Below, piece after piece: positions 1 through 8,534 of a DNA stretch of 64,000 nt (the stretch's first letter is position 1; each line of letters starts with the position of its first letter). Where the stretch lies: the NCBI RefSeq assembly GCF_001746415.1, contig NZ_MEHJ01000001.1:5028501-5092500 (forward strand), given 5' to 3'. The notes beneath the pieces were generated by a model. That model ran no database searches. It saw nothing but the letters and a program-made list of their open reading frames with translations, and was not told the origin of the DNA. This DNA comes from Streptomyces agglomeratus. Its GTDB lineage: Bacteria; Actinomycetota; Actinomycetes; Streptomycetales; Streptomycetaceae. Position numbers and translations under genes: made by a program.

Positions 1-48
1 ACCCGTTATCGCCAGGCGGCGAGCACGGCGGCTCGGACGGTATTTCAT
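1..48 (-). CDS. glxA: GlxA-type copper radical oxidase, first 16 codons only (cut by the window edge)
   Basis: An ATG on the minus strand overlaps the TGA stop of cslA in the ATGA arrangement and opens a frame that runs off the left edge. It reads MKYRPSRRARRLAITG, a short Arg-rich start like the cytoplasmic leader of a membrane-anchored secreted protein. In streptomycetes the gene directly downstream of and coupled to cslA is glxA, a galactose-oxidase-like mononuclear copper enzyme needed with CslA to make the glycan at hyphal tips. The identification rests on position and the N-terminal residues; none of the catalytic domain is in the window. Confidence 0.75.
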   Translation of the reverse strand, partial: MKYRPSRRARRLAITG

Positions 49-1991
49 TTCTTACGTCCCCCAAGGGCGATCTGCATGGTCTGGTCGGAAGCGGCCCAGG
101 TGGGCTTGGGCTGAGGCGCGTGGGTCTCCGGCGGGGGGCCGGCCGGCGGCTGCGACTGGCTCGGCGGCGACCCGTGCGGGCCCGGCTTCTTCTTGTTCTT
201 CTTCTCCTGGCGCATGGTCCAGCGCCAGGCGAAGATCGGCGCCGCCGTGATCAGCAGGGCGAGCGTGGCCCAGGTGATCATCGCGGGGTGGTTGTGGCCG
301 AAGAAGAAGGACGAGCCGAGGGAGCCGCCGAAGACCAGGATGAAGAAGAGGTGGATACGGAAGGTGCCGAAGAGCGTGTCGGGGCTGGAGGAGTCGCCCT
401 TGGGCGTCACCACGAAGCCGGACTTGCGGCGCAGCACGGCGTCCATCAGCGAGCGCGCGTAGATCGGCGCCGAGAGCGCGGACATCACCATGCCGGCCAG
501 GCCGCCGGAGCCTTCGGGCTCGTGCGGCGAGACGTTGTGGCGGCGGTTCCAGATGTAGAGGCCGATCTGGAGCGCCGAGGCGTTGCCGTACAGCATCATC
601 CAGATCGCCGGGTCGATCTGGACGCCGGAGGCGCCCATGCCCAGGAAGAGCGCGCAGCTGAGGGCCGCCAGAATCCAGTTCATGGCGGACATCGGATAGA
701 AGATGATCATCATTGTGTAGTTGAAGAGCTTGCCTGCGGGCAGCGAGCCGTAGCCCCTCCAGTACTGCTTGAGGATCGTCTCGTACGTACCGCGCGACCA
801 GCGCAGCTGCTGGGTGAAGAAGTCGGTCCACGCGGTCGGGCCCTCGCCGACGGCCAGCACGTCCGGGGTGTAGACGGACCGCCACTTCCTGCCGGTGGCC
901 GGGTTCGTGGCGCGGTGGATCTCGAAGCCGGTGGCCATGTCCTCGGTGATCGAGTCGTACAGGCCGCCGATCTGCTTGAGCGCCCTGATGCGTACGGCGT
1001 TGGACGTGCCGACGAACATGGGGGCGCCGTAGCGGTTGCCCGCGCGCTGGATCAGGGCGTGGAACAGGAACTGCTGCGACTCGGCGGCCTTCGTGACGAA
1101 GGTGTCGTAGTTGCCGTACACCTGCGGACCGATGACGAAGCCGATGTCCGGGTCGCGGAAGTAGCCGAGCATCCGCTCCAGGTAGTTGGGCAGCGGCACG
1201 TGGTCGGTGTCGACGGAGGCGAAGAAGTCGTAGGCGTCGCCGTGCGCGTCGAGCCAGGCGTTGTAGTTGCCGTGCTTGGTCTTGGCGCGGTGCGGGCCCT
1301 TGGCCTGGTTCCACTTCGCGATGCCCTTGCGGGAGAAGTGGTGCACACCGAGGCGCTCGCAGACCTCCCTGACCGCCGGGTCGTTGCCCTCGTCGAGGAG
1401 CCATACGTGCATCAGGCCGCGGTGGCGGATCTTGACCGCCGCCTCCAGCGTCTTCGTCACCATCTCCAGCGGCTCCTTGCCGGGGACGAAGGAGGTGAGG
1501 AAGGCCACACGGGTGCCGGTCTCGGGCACCACGGGGACGGGATCACGGGCGACCAGGGTCGCGTGTGCGTTCGACAGGACGTTCATCGTGCGGAAGAGCT
1601 CGATCAGGCCGATCGAGACCAGCATGACGATGTCGAGGATCAGCAGCGTGTCGTTCTTGAGGTTGGGGTCGCGCTCGGTCCAGTGCTCGGGCTGCATCAG
1701 CCAGACGAACAGGCCCAGCGAGAGCAGCGGCGCGGCGCACAGCAGCAGGGCGGCGCGGATGCGGTGCGGCTCCTGCGAGAGCAGTGAGCGGTACTGCACG
1801 GTGTAAGGCTTGGCCGGGTCGGGCTGGGTCAGTGGCCCGGCGAGCCGGCTGTAGTGCTCGTAGTCGTACCTCGGCAGCGGCTTCTTGGCCCGGATGCGCG
1901 ACCCCCCGGTCCGCAGCTGCGGGGGTATCCGAAGCTGCGCCGTCCGGGAAGGGTCGTTGTTGTGCCGGGCGCCGGTCGGCGTCGACGTCAT
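45..1991 (-). CDS. cslA: Cellulose-synthase-like family 2 glycosyltransferase CslA
   Basis: A 648-residue processive membrane glycosyltransferase that should polymerise a beta-glucan-like polymer at hyphal tips. Two membrane segments lie near residues 78-98 and 113-135. The GT2 core follows with DEGND, the DxD-type SVDTDH, TED (TEDMATG) and QQLRW, matching the D,D,D,Q(Q/R)xRW signature of cellulose synthases. Several C-terminal membrane helices (about 415-590) and a Pro-rich, charged tail complete it. No PilZ domain is visible. The stop overlaps the next gene's ATG (ATGA), so CslA and GlxA are probably translationally coupled. The ATG at 1991 follows a 440-bp non-coding leader. S. coelicolor CslA is of similar length and order, so the assignment is strong. 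Confidence 0.93.
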   Translation of the reverse strand: MTSTPTGARHNNDPSRTAQLRIPPQLRTGGSRIRAKKPLPRYDYEHYSRLAGPLTQPDPAKPYTVQYRSLLSQEPHRIRAALLLCAAPLLSLGLFVWLMQPEHWTERDPNLKNDTLLILDIVMLVSIGLIELFRTMNVLSNAHATLVARDPVPVVPETGTRVAFLTSFVPGKEPLEMVTKTLEAAVKIRHRGLMHVWLLDEGNDPAVREVCERLGVHHFSRKGIAKWNQAKGPHRAKTKHGNYNAWLDAHGDAYDFFASVDTDHVPLPNYLERMLGYFRDPDIGFVIGPQVYGNYDTFVTKAAESQQFLFHALIQRAGNRYGAPMFVGTSNAVRIRALKQIGGLYDSITEDMATGFEIHRATNPATGRKWRSVYTPDVLAVGEGPTAWTDFFTQQLRWSRGTYETILKQYWRGYGSLPAGKLFNYTMMIIFYPMSAMNWILAALSCALFLGMGASGVQIDPAIWMMLYGNASALQIGLYIWNRRHNVSPHEPEGSGGLAGMVMSALSAPIYARSLMDAVLRRKSGFVVTPKGDSSSPDTLFGTFRIHLFFILVFGGSLGSSFFFGHNHPAMITWATLALLITAAPIFAWRWTMRQEKKNKKKPGPHGSPPSQSQPPAGPPPETHAPQPKPTWAASDQTMQIALGGRKK

Positions 1992-2436
1992 GAGTCATCC
2001 CCCCGCACGCATGCTGGCTGCGTGTGTTCGTCGGTCTTCGCCCGGTGGCGGTCCCCCTCGACCATCCCGGGCGCACGAGTGGCCTGCTGTCATCCCTTCA
2101 GACATGGGACGACAACCTTCCGGTTGCATGATGTCGCCCCGGGATCTTTTCACGACGGGGCCCCCGCCCCCCTGTGCTTCGTCAGCCCCCCGGCTGCCGG
2201 TCTCGCCCCCAACTTGCCGAAACCGCCCGCCCCATTGGAGCCACCGGCTCCAGGATAGGGTCTACGACCAACCTCTTGATCGCAAGGGTGAAACAAGGTC
2301 TTTACCGGTCATACGCGGTCTTTGAGGGTCACCTGGGACATGGGTTCGGAATGGGCCGGTCGCAGTGCGGCCCCGATCCGACATGGACCCGGTGCGGGCC
2401 GGGGCCCGGCGCTGCCCGGCGGCGTGTCCGGAAACC
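1992..2436. other. Non-coding interval upstream of cslA
   Basis: About 445 bp between the cslA start and the tRNA-Lys terminator hairpin. It presumably holds the cslA promoter. It is somewhat richer in pyrimidine runs than its surroundings. A GGTCTACGACC stretch near 2259 vaguely resembles a DasR half-palindrome but has the wrong spacing. No credible small gene was seen. Confidence 0.5.
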
Positions 2437-2473
2437 GTCGAAGCCCCCTCACGCTCGGTGAGGGGGCTTCGAC
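2437..2473 (-). terminator. Perfect 16-bp hairpin downstream of tRNA-Lys copy 1
   Basis: The left arm is 2437-2452 and the right arm 2458-2473, with a 5-nt loop and no mismatch. It begins 6 bp beyond the 3' end of the minus-strand tRNA. There is no long U-tract, which is usual for streptomycete terminators. Confidence 0.85.
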
Positions 2474-2479
2474 GTCATG

Positions 2480-2553
2480 TGCGCCGCCAGGGACTCGAAC
2501 CCCGGACCCGCTGATTAAGAGTCAGCTGCTCTAACCAACTGAGCTAGCGGCGC
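2480..2553 (-). tRNA. tRNA-Lys (CUU), copy 1
   Basis: On the minus strand a cloverleaf folds with acceptor arms GCGCCGC/GCGGCGC and D arm GCTC/GAGC. The anticodon stem is GCTGA/TCAGC around loop CTCTTAA (anticodon CUU), and the T loop is TTCGAGT. The discriminator base is A and CCA is not encoded. The 74 nt are identical to the copies at 6070 and 19602. Confidence 0.97.
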
Positions 2554-2661
2554 CTGTCTGACTCCGAGAACTTTACCCGACCCTCGCGGGTGCTCCGGAC
2601 CGGCCACGCCGCGTACTGTCCGTTTGATTATCATTTGGACCGTCAACATGCGTTATGTCCA

Positions 2662-2679
2662 GACAGTTGAAACACTGTC
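2662..2679. promoter_or_regulatory. Inverted repeat GACAGT-N6-ACTGTC upstream of the NlpC/P60 gene
   Basis: A perfect 6+6 palindrome about 45 bp before the chosen start of the downstream gene, in an AT-richer stretch (2620-2690) that looks like its promoter region. It could be an operator; the regulator is unknown. Confidence 0.35.
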
Positions 2680-2725
2680 ACCCGTGCAGATGTGCCGAAA
2701 AAGAGACCCACGGGAGGGGAACCGC

Positions 2726-4069
2726 ATGACGATGCCGGTTTTCGAGGAGTTCGAACCCGCGGCCGACTGCGGCTGCCCGGGCTGCGCCCAGGACCGCCGG
2801 GCCGCCGCCCTCGGCCTGCCGGTCGCGGCCGGCGGCCACCCGGCCGCCCACGGAGCCCGGCGCGCGCTGGTGCTCGCCACCGCCGCGGGCGTGGTCCTCG
2901 GCGGCGGCGCGGGCGGCGCGGCGGGCGCCGTCGGCCCCGGGCAGGCCCCGGCCCGTACGGGAGCCGACCACGACCCCGACACCCCGCAGGGCGGGCCCGG
3001 CCCGCTGCACGGCGGGCCGGGCCACCACGGCCAGACCGCGCAGGCCACCCCGACGGCCGCCCGGCCGGCCCTGCGGATCACCAGCAGGGCCGAGATCATC
3101 AACCGCGCCAAGCGGTGGCTGGACGCCAAGGTCCCGTACAGCATGGAGAAGTACTGGAGCGACGGATACCGGCAGGACTGCTCGGGCTACGTGTCGATGG
3201 CCTGGAACCTCGACGGCAACGAATGGACCGGGAGCCTCGCGCAGTACGCCACGGCGGTGGAGCGGGACCAGCTGGAGCCCGGCGACATCCTCCTCTTCCA
3301 CAATCCGGCCGACCCGAACAAGGGCTCGCACGTCACGATCTTCGGCGGCTGGACCGACTCCACCCACACGCACTACATCGCGTACGAGCAGACCCGCCCC
3401 CACACCCGCAAGCAGGCGACCCCGTACGCCTACTGGAACAACTCCTCCCGCTACATCGGATACCGCTACAACGGCATCGGCAGCGGGACCGCCGGCGGCG
3501 GTGCCGCCACGACGGCGTATCCCGGCGCGAAGCACTTCGGGCCGGGCGCGAACAACCGGTACGTCACCCGGCTCGGCAAGATGCTCGTCGCCCGGGGCGG
3601 CAAGCGGTTCTACACCGAGGGCCCCGGACCGGCCTGGGGCGAGGCGGACCGGCGCGCGACCGAGGCGTTCCAGCGCGCCCAGGGCTGGCGCGGCGCGGAG
3701 GCCGACGGGCTGCCGGGGCCGCACACCTGGCGGCTGCTGGTCTCCAACGGGGGCAAGGACATCCCCCCGCAGGACAGCGGCCAGGGCGGCGACAAGGACA
3801 ACGGCGGCGGTACGGGCTCCACGGCCGGCGCCCCGGCCTTCCCCGGCCGGCAGCACTTCGGGCCCGGCCGGTCGAACGAGTACGTCGAGCAGCTCGGCAG
3901 ACAACTGGTGAAGAAGGGCTACGGCAAGTACTACGTGTCCGGTCCCGGACCGGGCTGGACAGAGGCGGACCGGCGCAACGTCGAGGCGTTCCAGCGTGCG
4001 CAGGGCTGGCGCGGCGCGGAGGCCGACGGCTACCCCGGCCCGCAGACCTGGCGACGGCTCTTCGCATGA
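2726..4069 (+). CDS. Secreted/anchored NlpC/P60-type cell-wall protein with two peptidoglycan-binding modules
   Basis: A 447-residue protein. The start ATG at 2726 follows GGGAGGGG with good spacing; a longer in-frame start at 2624 lacks such a site. The N-terminus has a Cys-rich DCGCPGCAQDRR motif and a hydrophobic Ala/Gly stretch near residues 45-65, probably a membrane or export segment. The catalytic module (about 120-250) has DCSGY as likely nucleophile Cys, SHVTIFGGW as likely His region and a GDILLF motif, as in NlpC/P60 amidases and endopeptidases. Two roughly 65-residue repeats follow (HFGPG start, GWRGAEADG near the end), of the peptidoglycan-binding type common in Streptomyces. It likely trims or binds wall peptides. 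A gap of only 10 bp to the SPFH gene suggests an operon. Confidence 0.82.
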   Translation: MTMPVFEEFEPAADCGCPGCAQDRRAAALGLPVAAGGHPAAHGARRALVLATAAGVVLGGGAGGAAGAVGPGQAPARTGADHDPDTPQGGPGPLHGGPGHHGQTAQATPTAARPALRITSRAEIINRAKRWLDAKVPYSMEKYWSDGYRQDCSGYVSMAWNLDGNEWTGSLAQYATAVERDQLEPGDILLFHNPADPNKGSHVTIFGGWTDSTHTHYIAYEQTRPHTRKQATPYAYWNNSSRYIGYRYNGIGSGTAGGGAATTAYPGAKHFGPGANNRYVTRLGKMLVARGGKRFYTEGPGPAWGEADRRATEAFQRAQGWRGAEADGLPGPHTWRLLVSNGGKDIPPQDSGQGGDKDNGGGTGSTAGAPAFPGRQHFGPGRSNEYVEQLGRQLVKKGYGKYYVSGPGPGWTEADRRNVEAFQRAQGWRGAEADGYPGPQTWRRLFA

Positions 4070-4079
4070 CGGAGGAACG

Positions 4080-5300
4080 ATGAGCACCACGACTTCAGAG
4101 ACCTCGGAGCCCGACGGTTCCGCCGCACCGGCCGCTCCCGGGCGGCCGGGCGCCGAGACCGCGCCGAGGGCCCCGGTGATCAGGAACGAGTCCACCGTCG
4201 AGATCCCGGTGCACCTCCTGTTCCGCGACGACACCGGGCCGGCGGCGCTGACGCTGCCGTCCGGCGCCTCGGTGATCAGCCGCAGGAAGGGCACCGGCGA
4301 GCAGCCGCGTGTGACGGCCGGCGCCGCCGGTTCCCGGCCGGCCCATGGGGCGTCCGGGCCGGCGTCCGCCCAGGTGGGGCCGTCCCGCCCCGCCGTGCCC
4401 GCCGACCCCGGCCTCACGGAGCGGCCGGGCCCCGCGCTGCCCGGCTGGTGCGGGGTGGCCGTGGGTGCGGGAGCGCTCGCGGCGGGCGCGGCGCTGGTGT
4501 GGTGGACGGGAGCGGTGCCGCCGCCCGCCGCCGTACTGTTCGGGCTGCCCCTGCGCCCGTACGACGGGATCGCGCTCGGGACCTGGGCGGTGCTGGCCCT
4601 GCTGGTGACGGTCGTCCTGTTCGCCTTCGGCGGTCTGGCCCGCGGGCGGGTCGGATACGCGTGGGTGCTCTCGCTGTTCGGCGACTACCGGGGAACCGTG
4701 CGGCGCAGCGGCCTGGTGTGGGTGAGTCCGCTGCTGCTGCGCCGCCGGGTCGACGTCAGGCTCCGGCACTGGCGCGGCGAACCGATGGAGGCCGTGGACG
4801 CGCACGGCGTCGCGCTGCGGGTCGTGGTGCTGGTGGTGTGGCGGATCCGGGACACGGCGCGGGCGGTGCTCGCCGTCGAGGACCACGTCCAGTACCTGCG
4901 CGAGCAGGTGGAGGCGGCGATGGCGCGGGTGCTCTCGCAGCTGCCGGCCGACGCCTTCCACGACACCGCGCCGACGCTGCGCGACGCGGAGGCGGTCGGC
5001 GGCGCGCTGACCCGGATGCTGGCGGCGGAGGCGGCGCCGGTCGGTATCGACGTCTTCTCGGTGCAGCCGACGCGGATCGAGTACGCGCCCGAGGTCGCGG
5101 CGGCGATGCGGCGACGGCGGGTGGCGGCGCTCGACGCGCAGCACCGGGACAGCGTGCTGACGTCGGTGGTGGACGCCGTGGACGACACGGTGACGCGGCT
5201 GACCTCGCGCGGGCTGGTCGAACTGGACGACTACGAGCGCAAGGCGCTCGTGAAGGACCTGACGGTGGCCTTCTACACGGGGCGTGGGGAGGGACTGTGA
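4080..5300 (+). CDS. SPFH/Band 7 (stomatin-prohibitin family) membrane protein
   Basis: A 406-residue protein starting at an ATG behind GGAGG, 10 bp after the wall-protein gene. The first ~115 residues are disordered and rich in Pro/Ala/Gly. Two hydrophobic segments (about 122-142 and 160-185) follow, then GRVGYAWVLSLFGDYRGTV. The SPFH core includes SGLVWVSPLL, RVDVRLRHW and VVWRIRDTARAV, followed by a helical stretch with several charged heptads. Band 7 proteins oligomerise on membranes and organise microdomains or stabilise membrane proteases. No protease partner (NfeD) is adjacent. Its substrate is unknown; coupling to a wall hydrolase hints at an envelope role. Confidence 0.85.
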   Translation: MSTTTSETSEPDGSAAPAAPGRPGAETAPRAPVIRNESTVEIPVHLLFRDDTGPAALTLPSGASVISRRKGTGEQPRVTAGAAGSRPAHGASGPASAQVGPSRPAVPADPGLTERPGPALPGWCGVAVGAGALAAGAALVWWTGAVPPPAAVLFGLPLRPYDGIALGTWAVLALLVTVVLFAFGGLARGRVGYAWVLSLFGDYRGTVRRSGLVWVSPLLLRRRVDVRLRHWRGEPMEAVDAHGVALRVVVLVVWRIRDTARAVLAVEDHVQYLREQVEAAMARVLSQLPADAFHDTAPTLRDAEAVGGALTRMLAAEAAPVGIDVFSVQPTRIEYAPEVAAAMRRRRVAALDAQHRDSVLTSVVDAVDDTVTRLTSRGLVELDDYERKALVKDLTVAFYTGRGEGL

Positions 5301-5312
5301 ACGCGCCGCGAT

Positions 5313-5363
5313 TGGTCTGGACATGTTCATGACCCGTTAATACATTGGGACTTGGTCTAGACC
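5313..5363. promoter_or_regulatory. Two DasR-like (dre) sites upstream of the LPMO gene
   Basis: TGGTCTAGACC at 5353-5363 is a perfect core of the DasR/chitinase-promoter palindrome (consensus about TGGTCTAGACCA). TGGTCTGGACA at 5313-5323 matches it less well. Start-to-start spacing is 40 bp. Tandem sites of this type sit in Streptomyces chitinase promoters and respond to glucosamine-6-phosphate/GlcNAc through DasR. The perfect site lies 57 bp before the LPMO start. Confidence 0.85.
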
Positions 5364-5419
5364 GCAACACAACGCGCGCAGCACGGCTCACAGAACTGCC
5401 CCCACGTTCAGGAGCAAGC

Positions 5420-6010
5420 ATGCGAATAAAGACAGGTGCGGCCGTCATCGGCCTCGCGATGGCCGGGGTGTCCTTCCTCGCCACCGGCAGCGCGAGCAGT
5501 CACGGCTACACCGACTCACCGATCAGCCGCCAGAAGCTCTGTGCCAACGGCACGGTGACGGGCTGCGGAAACATCCAGTGGGAACCGCAGAGCGTCGAAG
5601 GGCCGAAGGGATTCCCCACCTCCGGTCCGGCCGACGGCAAGATCTGCGCCGGCGGCAACAGCCAGTTCGCCCAGCTCGACGACCCGCGCGGAGGTGCCTG
5701 GCCCGCCACCAGGCTCACCGGCGGCCAGGGCTACGGCTTCCGCTGGCAGTTCACCGCCCGGCACGCGACCAGCGACTTCCGGTACTACATCACCCGGAAC
5801 GGATGGGACTCCAGCAGGCCGCTCACCCGCGCGGCCCTGGAATCGCAGCCGTTCCTGACCGTCCCGTACGGCGGCAAGCAGCCTCCGTCGACCCTGACGC
5901 ACCAGGGCACGGTCCCGGCCCAGAAGACCGGGCGGCACATCATCCTGGCGGTCTGGAACGTCGCGGACACGACAAACGCCTTCTACGCCTGCTCCGACGT
6001 TCAGTTCTGA
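5420..6010 (+). CDS. AA10 lytic polysaccharide monooxygenase (chitin-binding protein)
   Basis: A 196-residue secreted copper enzyme that cleaves or binds crystalline chitin. A signal peptide (MRIKTG then a hydrophobic stretch) ends in GSASS before His-Gly-Tyr. This makes His the first mature residue, the essential N-terminal ligand of the copper histidine brace. The second brace His is probably in the FTARHATSDF segment. Paired cysteines (CANG, GCGN, KICAGG, YACSD) fit the usual disulphides. The domain is single, with no carbohydrate-binding module, as in Streptomyces CHB proteins. The ATG has AGGAG 5-6 bp upstream. DasR-like sites upstream predict chitin/GlcNAc control. A terminator and a tRNA-Lys follow. 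Confidence 0.92.
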   Translation: MRIKTGAAVIGLAMAGVSFLATGSASSHGYTDSPISRQKLCANGTVTGCGNIQWEPQSVEGPKGFPTSGPADGKICAGGNSQFAQLDDPRGGAWPATRLTGGQGYGFRWQFTARHATSDFRYYITRNGWDSSRPLTRAALESQPFLTVPYGGKQPPSTLTHQGTVPAQKTGRHIILAVWNVADTTNAFYACSDVQF

Positions 6011-6034
6011 CCCCGGGAGGCAGGAAGAGCACAA

Positions 6035-6063
6035 AAAAGACCCTCGCTTCCGCGAGGGTCTTT
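6035..6063. terminator. Hairpin terminator between LPMO gene and tRNA-Lys copy 2
   Basis: GACCCTCGC/GCGAGGGTC arms around a TTCC loop, flanked by an A-run on the left and a T-run on the right. It can terminate both the plus-strand LPMO transcript and the minus-strand tRNA. Confidence 0.85.
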
Positions 6064-6069
6064 CGTCTG

Positions 6070-6143
6070 TGCGCCGCCAGGGACTCGAACCCCGGACCCG
6101 CTGATTAAGAGTCAGCTGCTCTAACCAACTGAGCTAGCGGCGC
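6070..6143 (-). tRNA. tRNA-Lys (CUU), copy 2
   Basis: Identical over 74 nt to the copy at 2480-2553, with the same cloverleaf, anticodon CUU and discriminator A. It is on the minus strand with its own hairpin terminator 7 bp downstream. Confidence 0.97.
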
Positions 6144-6214
6144 TTGACTCGTAAATAGTACCTGGTCTGCAGGGGTGCCCCGAACCAGGCCCGGTCACGG
6201 CGGCGCCGCGGCCG

Positions 6215-6973
6215 TCACAGGGCCAGCGACAGCACCACCGGGGCGGCCCTCCGGTTCAGTGTGTCCGCCGCCGAGCGCAGGCGGTGGGCGTGCTCCACCG
6301 GCAGGGACAGCGCCAGGCAGCCCACCGAGGAGCCCGCCGTGAGCGGCACGGCCGCGCAGACCGTGCCCACGGCGTACTCCTGGAGGTCGAGGACCGGGAC
6401 CGTGGGCGGCTGGCTGTCCAGCGTGGAGAAGAGCACCCGCTCGTTGGTGATCGTCTTGGACGTGAGCCGGGCGGTCTTGTGGCGGGACAGGTGGTCGCGG
6501 CGGCCGTTCTGGTCGAGCTGGGTCAGCAGGCACTTGCCGATCGCGCTCGCGTGGGCGGCCGACCTGAAGTCCACCCACTCGTTGACCCGGGGCGTCTGCG
6601 GCCCCTCGGCGATCTGTGTGACCTTGATCTCACCGTCGATGTAGCGGCTGATGTAGATCGCCGCGCCCACCGTGTCGCGCAGGTGGTCGAGGGTCTGCTG
6701 GAGCTTCGCCTGGAGTGCCTCGCGCCGGGTGGAACCCGATCCGATCAGGACGAGCGAGTCGCCGACGACGTACGCGCCGTCCGTCACCTGCTCGACGTAC
6801 CCCTCGCGGCGCAGCATCAGCAGCAGGGAGGTCAGGTGGGCGGTCGGGAGTCCCGTCTCTCGGGCGATCTGTACATCGGTGACACCGCTGCCGTGCCTGG
6901 AGACCGTCTCCAGTACACGCAGGGCGTACTGCACCGAGTGGAACGGTGCGGTCGGCTCCGGCTTCAGCGCCAC
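6215..6973 (-). CDS. IclR-family transcriptional regulator
   Basis: A 252-residue regulator. The N-terminal winged helix (about 10-75) contains GVTDVQIARETGLPTAHLTSL as helix-turn-helix. The C-terminal IclR effector domain (about 85-250) contains HASAIGKCLL, the typical effector-loop motif, and a late CLALSLP segment. IclR proteins usually repress or activate neighbouring catabolic genes in response to a small acid. It is transcribed in the same direction as the ehu operon, 165 bp beyond that operon's terminator, so it has its own promoter. Its most likely targets are the transporter and enzyme genes at 7.1-14.6 kb; this is inference from position. Confidence 0.88.
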   Translation of the reverse strand: MALKPEPTAPFHSVQYALRVLETVSRHGSGVTDVQIARETGLPTAHLTSLLLMLRREGYVEQVTDGAYVVGDSLVLIGSGSTRREALQAKLQQTLDHLRDTVGAAIYISRYIDGEIKVTQIAEGPQTPRVNEWVDFRSAAHASAIGKCLLTQLDQNGRRDHLSRHKTARLTSKTITNERVLFSTLDSQPPTVPVLDLQEYAVGTVCAAVPLTAGSSVGCLALSLPVEHAHRLRSAADTLNRRAAPVVLSLAL

Positions 6974-7059
6974 GGTTTCCCCCTACCAGGTTGTGACCGT
7001 TTGCATCCGTTCCACGATAGCCGCCAATACCCCGCTGCGGGGGCGGTGTTGACCACAAT

Positions 7060-7096
7060 GTGGCGCGCCCCGGCTCCGCGAGCTGGGGCGCGCCAC
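7060..7096 (-). terminator. Strong hairpin after the ehuBCDA-type operon
   Basis: GTGGCGCGCCCC...GGGGCGCGCCAC with inner GGCT/AGCT pairing gives about a 16-bp stem (one G-U) around a 5-nt loop. It sits just beyond the last gene of the ABC-transporter operon. Confidence 0.8.
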
Positions 7097-7138
7097 AACG
7101 GCATATGACGGAGGCAGGATTCCGGGTCGAAGCGGAGG

Positions 7139-7894
7139 TCAGAGCACCGCGCCGAGGAACTCGCGGGTACGTTCGTGCTCCGGATCGTTGAAGATCTTTT
7201 CCGGTGATCCGGACTCGATGACCCGCCCCGCGTCGAACATCAGCACGTCGTCCGAGATGTCCCGGGCGAAATTCATCTCGTGCGTGACGCAGAGCATGGT
7301 GATGTCCGTCGTACGGGCGATGTCGCGCAGTACGTCGAGAACGCCCGCCACCAGCTCCGGGTCGAGCGCCGACGTCACCTCGTCCAGCAGCAGCACCTGC
7401 GGACGCATCGCCAGCGCCCGCGCGATGGCGACCCGCTGCTGCTGGCCGCCGGAGAGCTGGGTCGGCTTCACGTCCTGCTTGTCGCTGAGCCCGACCAGGT
7501 CCAGCAGGCCCTTGGCGCGCTCGGCGGCCTCGTCCTTCGACATGCCGAGGACCCGCACGGGCGCCTCGGTGACATTGCGCAGGACGTTCATGTTGGGGAA
7601 GAGGTTGAACTGCTGGAACACCATGCCGATGTTCTTGCGTACCTCGCGGACCTCCTTCTCGCCCGCGGGGAAGAGCTGCCCGCCGTTCACCCGGATCACG
7701 CCCTCGTCGGGCTTCACCAGCGTCATCAGCAGCCGCAGGATCGTGGTCTTGCCCGACCCGGACGGTCCGATCAGCGTCACGTGCTTCCCGCTTCGCACCG
7801 AGAAGCACAGGTTGTCCAGGACGGTGTTGTCGCCGAACCGCTTGGTGACGTTGTCGAAACGGATCAGCTCGTTGGGGGTCGGGTCAGCGGACAA
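7139..7894 (-). CDS. ehuA: Polar amino acid/ectoine ABC transporter ATPase (EhuA-like)
   Basis: A 251-residue ATPase that energises the importer encoded by the three upstream genes. Walker A is GPSGSGKTT, the signature [15 protein letters not shown], Walker [13 protein letters not shown], and the H-loop is in CVTHEMNFA. The length is typical of GlnQ/HisP/EhuA ATPases. The start overlaps the ehuD stop by 11 bp, and the gene is last in an overlapping B-C-D-A operon. The EhuA label depends on the EhuB-like binding protein; the ATPase alone only shows polar amino acid class. Confidence 0.8.
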   Translation of the reverse strand: MSADPTPNELIRFDNVTKRFGDNTVLDNLCFSVRSGKHVTLIGPSGSGKTTILRLLMTLVKPDEGVIRVNGGQLFPAGEKEVREVRKNIGMVFQQFNLFPNMNVLRNVTEAPVRVLGMSKDEAAERAKGLLDLVGLSDKQDVKPTQLSGGQQQRVAIARALAMRPQVLLLDEVTSALDPELVAGVLDVLRDIARTTDITMLCVTHEMNFARDISDDVLMFDAGRVIESGSPEKIFNDPEHERTREFLGAVL

Positions 7895-8534
7895 GACGAC
7901 GCTCCAGGGCTCGCATGAGAAGAGAAGCCGGGTAGGCGATGAGGATGAAGGCGACGCCGACGACGGTCAGCGGCTCGGCGTACTGGAAGCTCTGCGCGCT
8001 CGCCAGCCTGGCCTGCTGGAGCATCTCCAGCACGCCGATGGCCATGAGCAGCGGAGTGTCCTTCAGCATCGAGATCACGTAGTTGCCCAGCGCCGGCACG
8101 ATCCGGCGGATCGCCTGCGGGAGGATCACCGCGAACCACGTACGGGAGACCGGCAGGCTGAGCGCCGTCGCCGCCTCCCACTGCCCGGCCGGGACCGCGT
8201 CGATGCCGGCCCGGTAGACCTGCGCGGTGTACGTCGAGTAGTGCAGCCCGATCGCGAGCGTGCCGGTCGTCAGCGCCGACGCCTGTACGCCCCACTCCGG
8301 CAGGACGAAGTAGAAGAAGAAGAGCTGCACCAGCAGCGGGGTGTTGCGGATGAACTCGGTGACGATGTTCACCGGCCAGCGCACCCAGCGCGGCCCCCGG
8401 TAGCCGACCGCCCAGAGGAGGCCGAGCGTGAACGAGAGCAGTGAGCCGAGCACCAGCACCTGGAGCGTGACGAGCAGGCCGTCCAGGAACGCCGGCATGA
8501 AGTCCGAAACCGCGGACCAGTCCCAGTTGTTCAT
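7884..8534 (-). CDS. ehuD: Amino acid/ectoine ABC transporter permease (EhuD-like)
   Basis: A 216-residue HisM/GlnP-type inner-membrane permease with about five helices. The family segment [17 protein letters not shown] lies near residues 60-80, and the EAA cytoplasmic loop is around [22 protein letters not shown]. The ATG overlaps the stop of ehuC (ATGA), and its own end overlaps ehuA by 11 bp. It should pair with the next permease to form the channel. Confidence 0.8.
   Translation of the reverse strand: MNNWDWSAVSDFMPAFLDGLLVTLQVLVLGSLLSFTLGLLWAVGYRGPRWVRWPVNIVTEFIRNTPLLVQLFFFYFVLPEWGVQASALTTGTLAIGLHYSTYTAQVYRAGIDAVPAGQWEAATALSLPVSRTWFAVILPQAIRRIVPALGNYVISMLKDTPLLMAIGVLEMLQQARLASAQSFQYAEPLTVVGVAFILIAYPASLLMRALERRLVR

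Noticed and set aside
2259..2269. DasR-like GGTCTACGACC upstream of cslA
   Set aside because: The half-sites are spaced wrongly, and cslA has no known link to GlcNAc.
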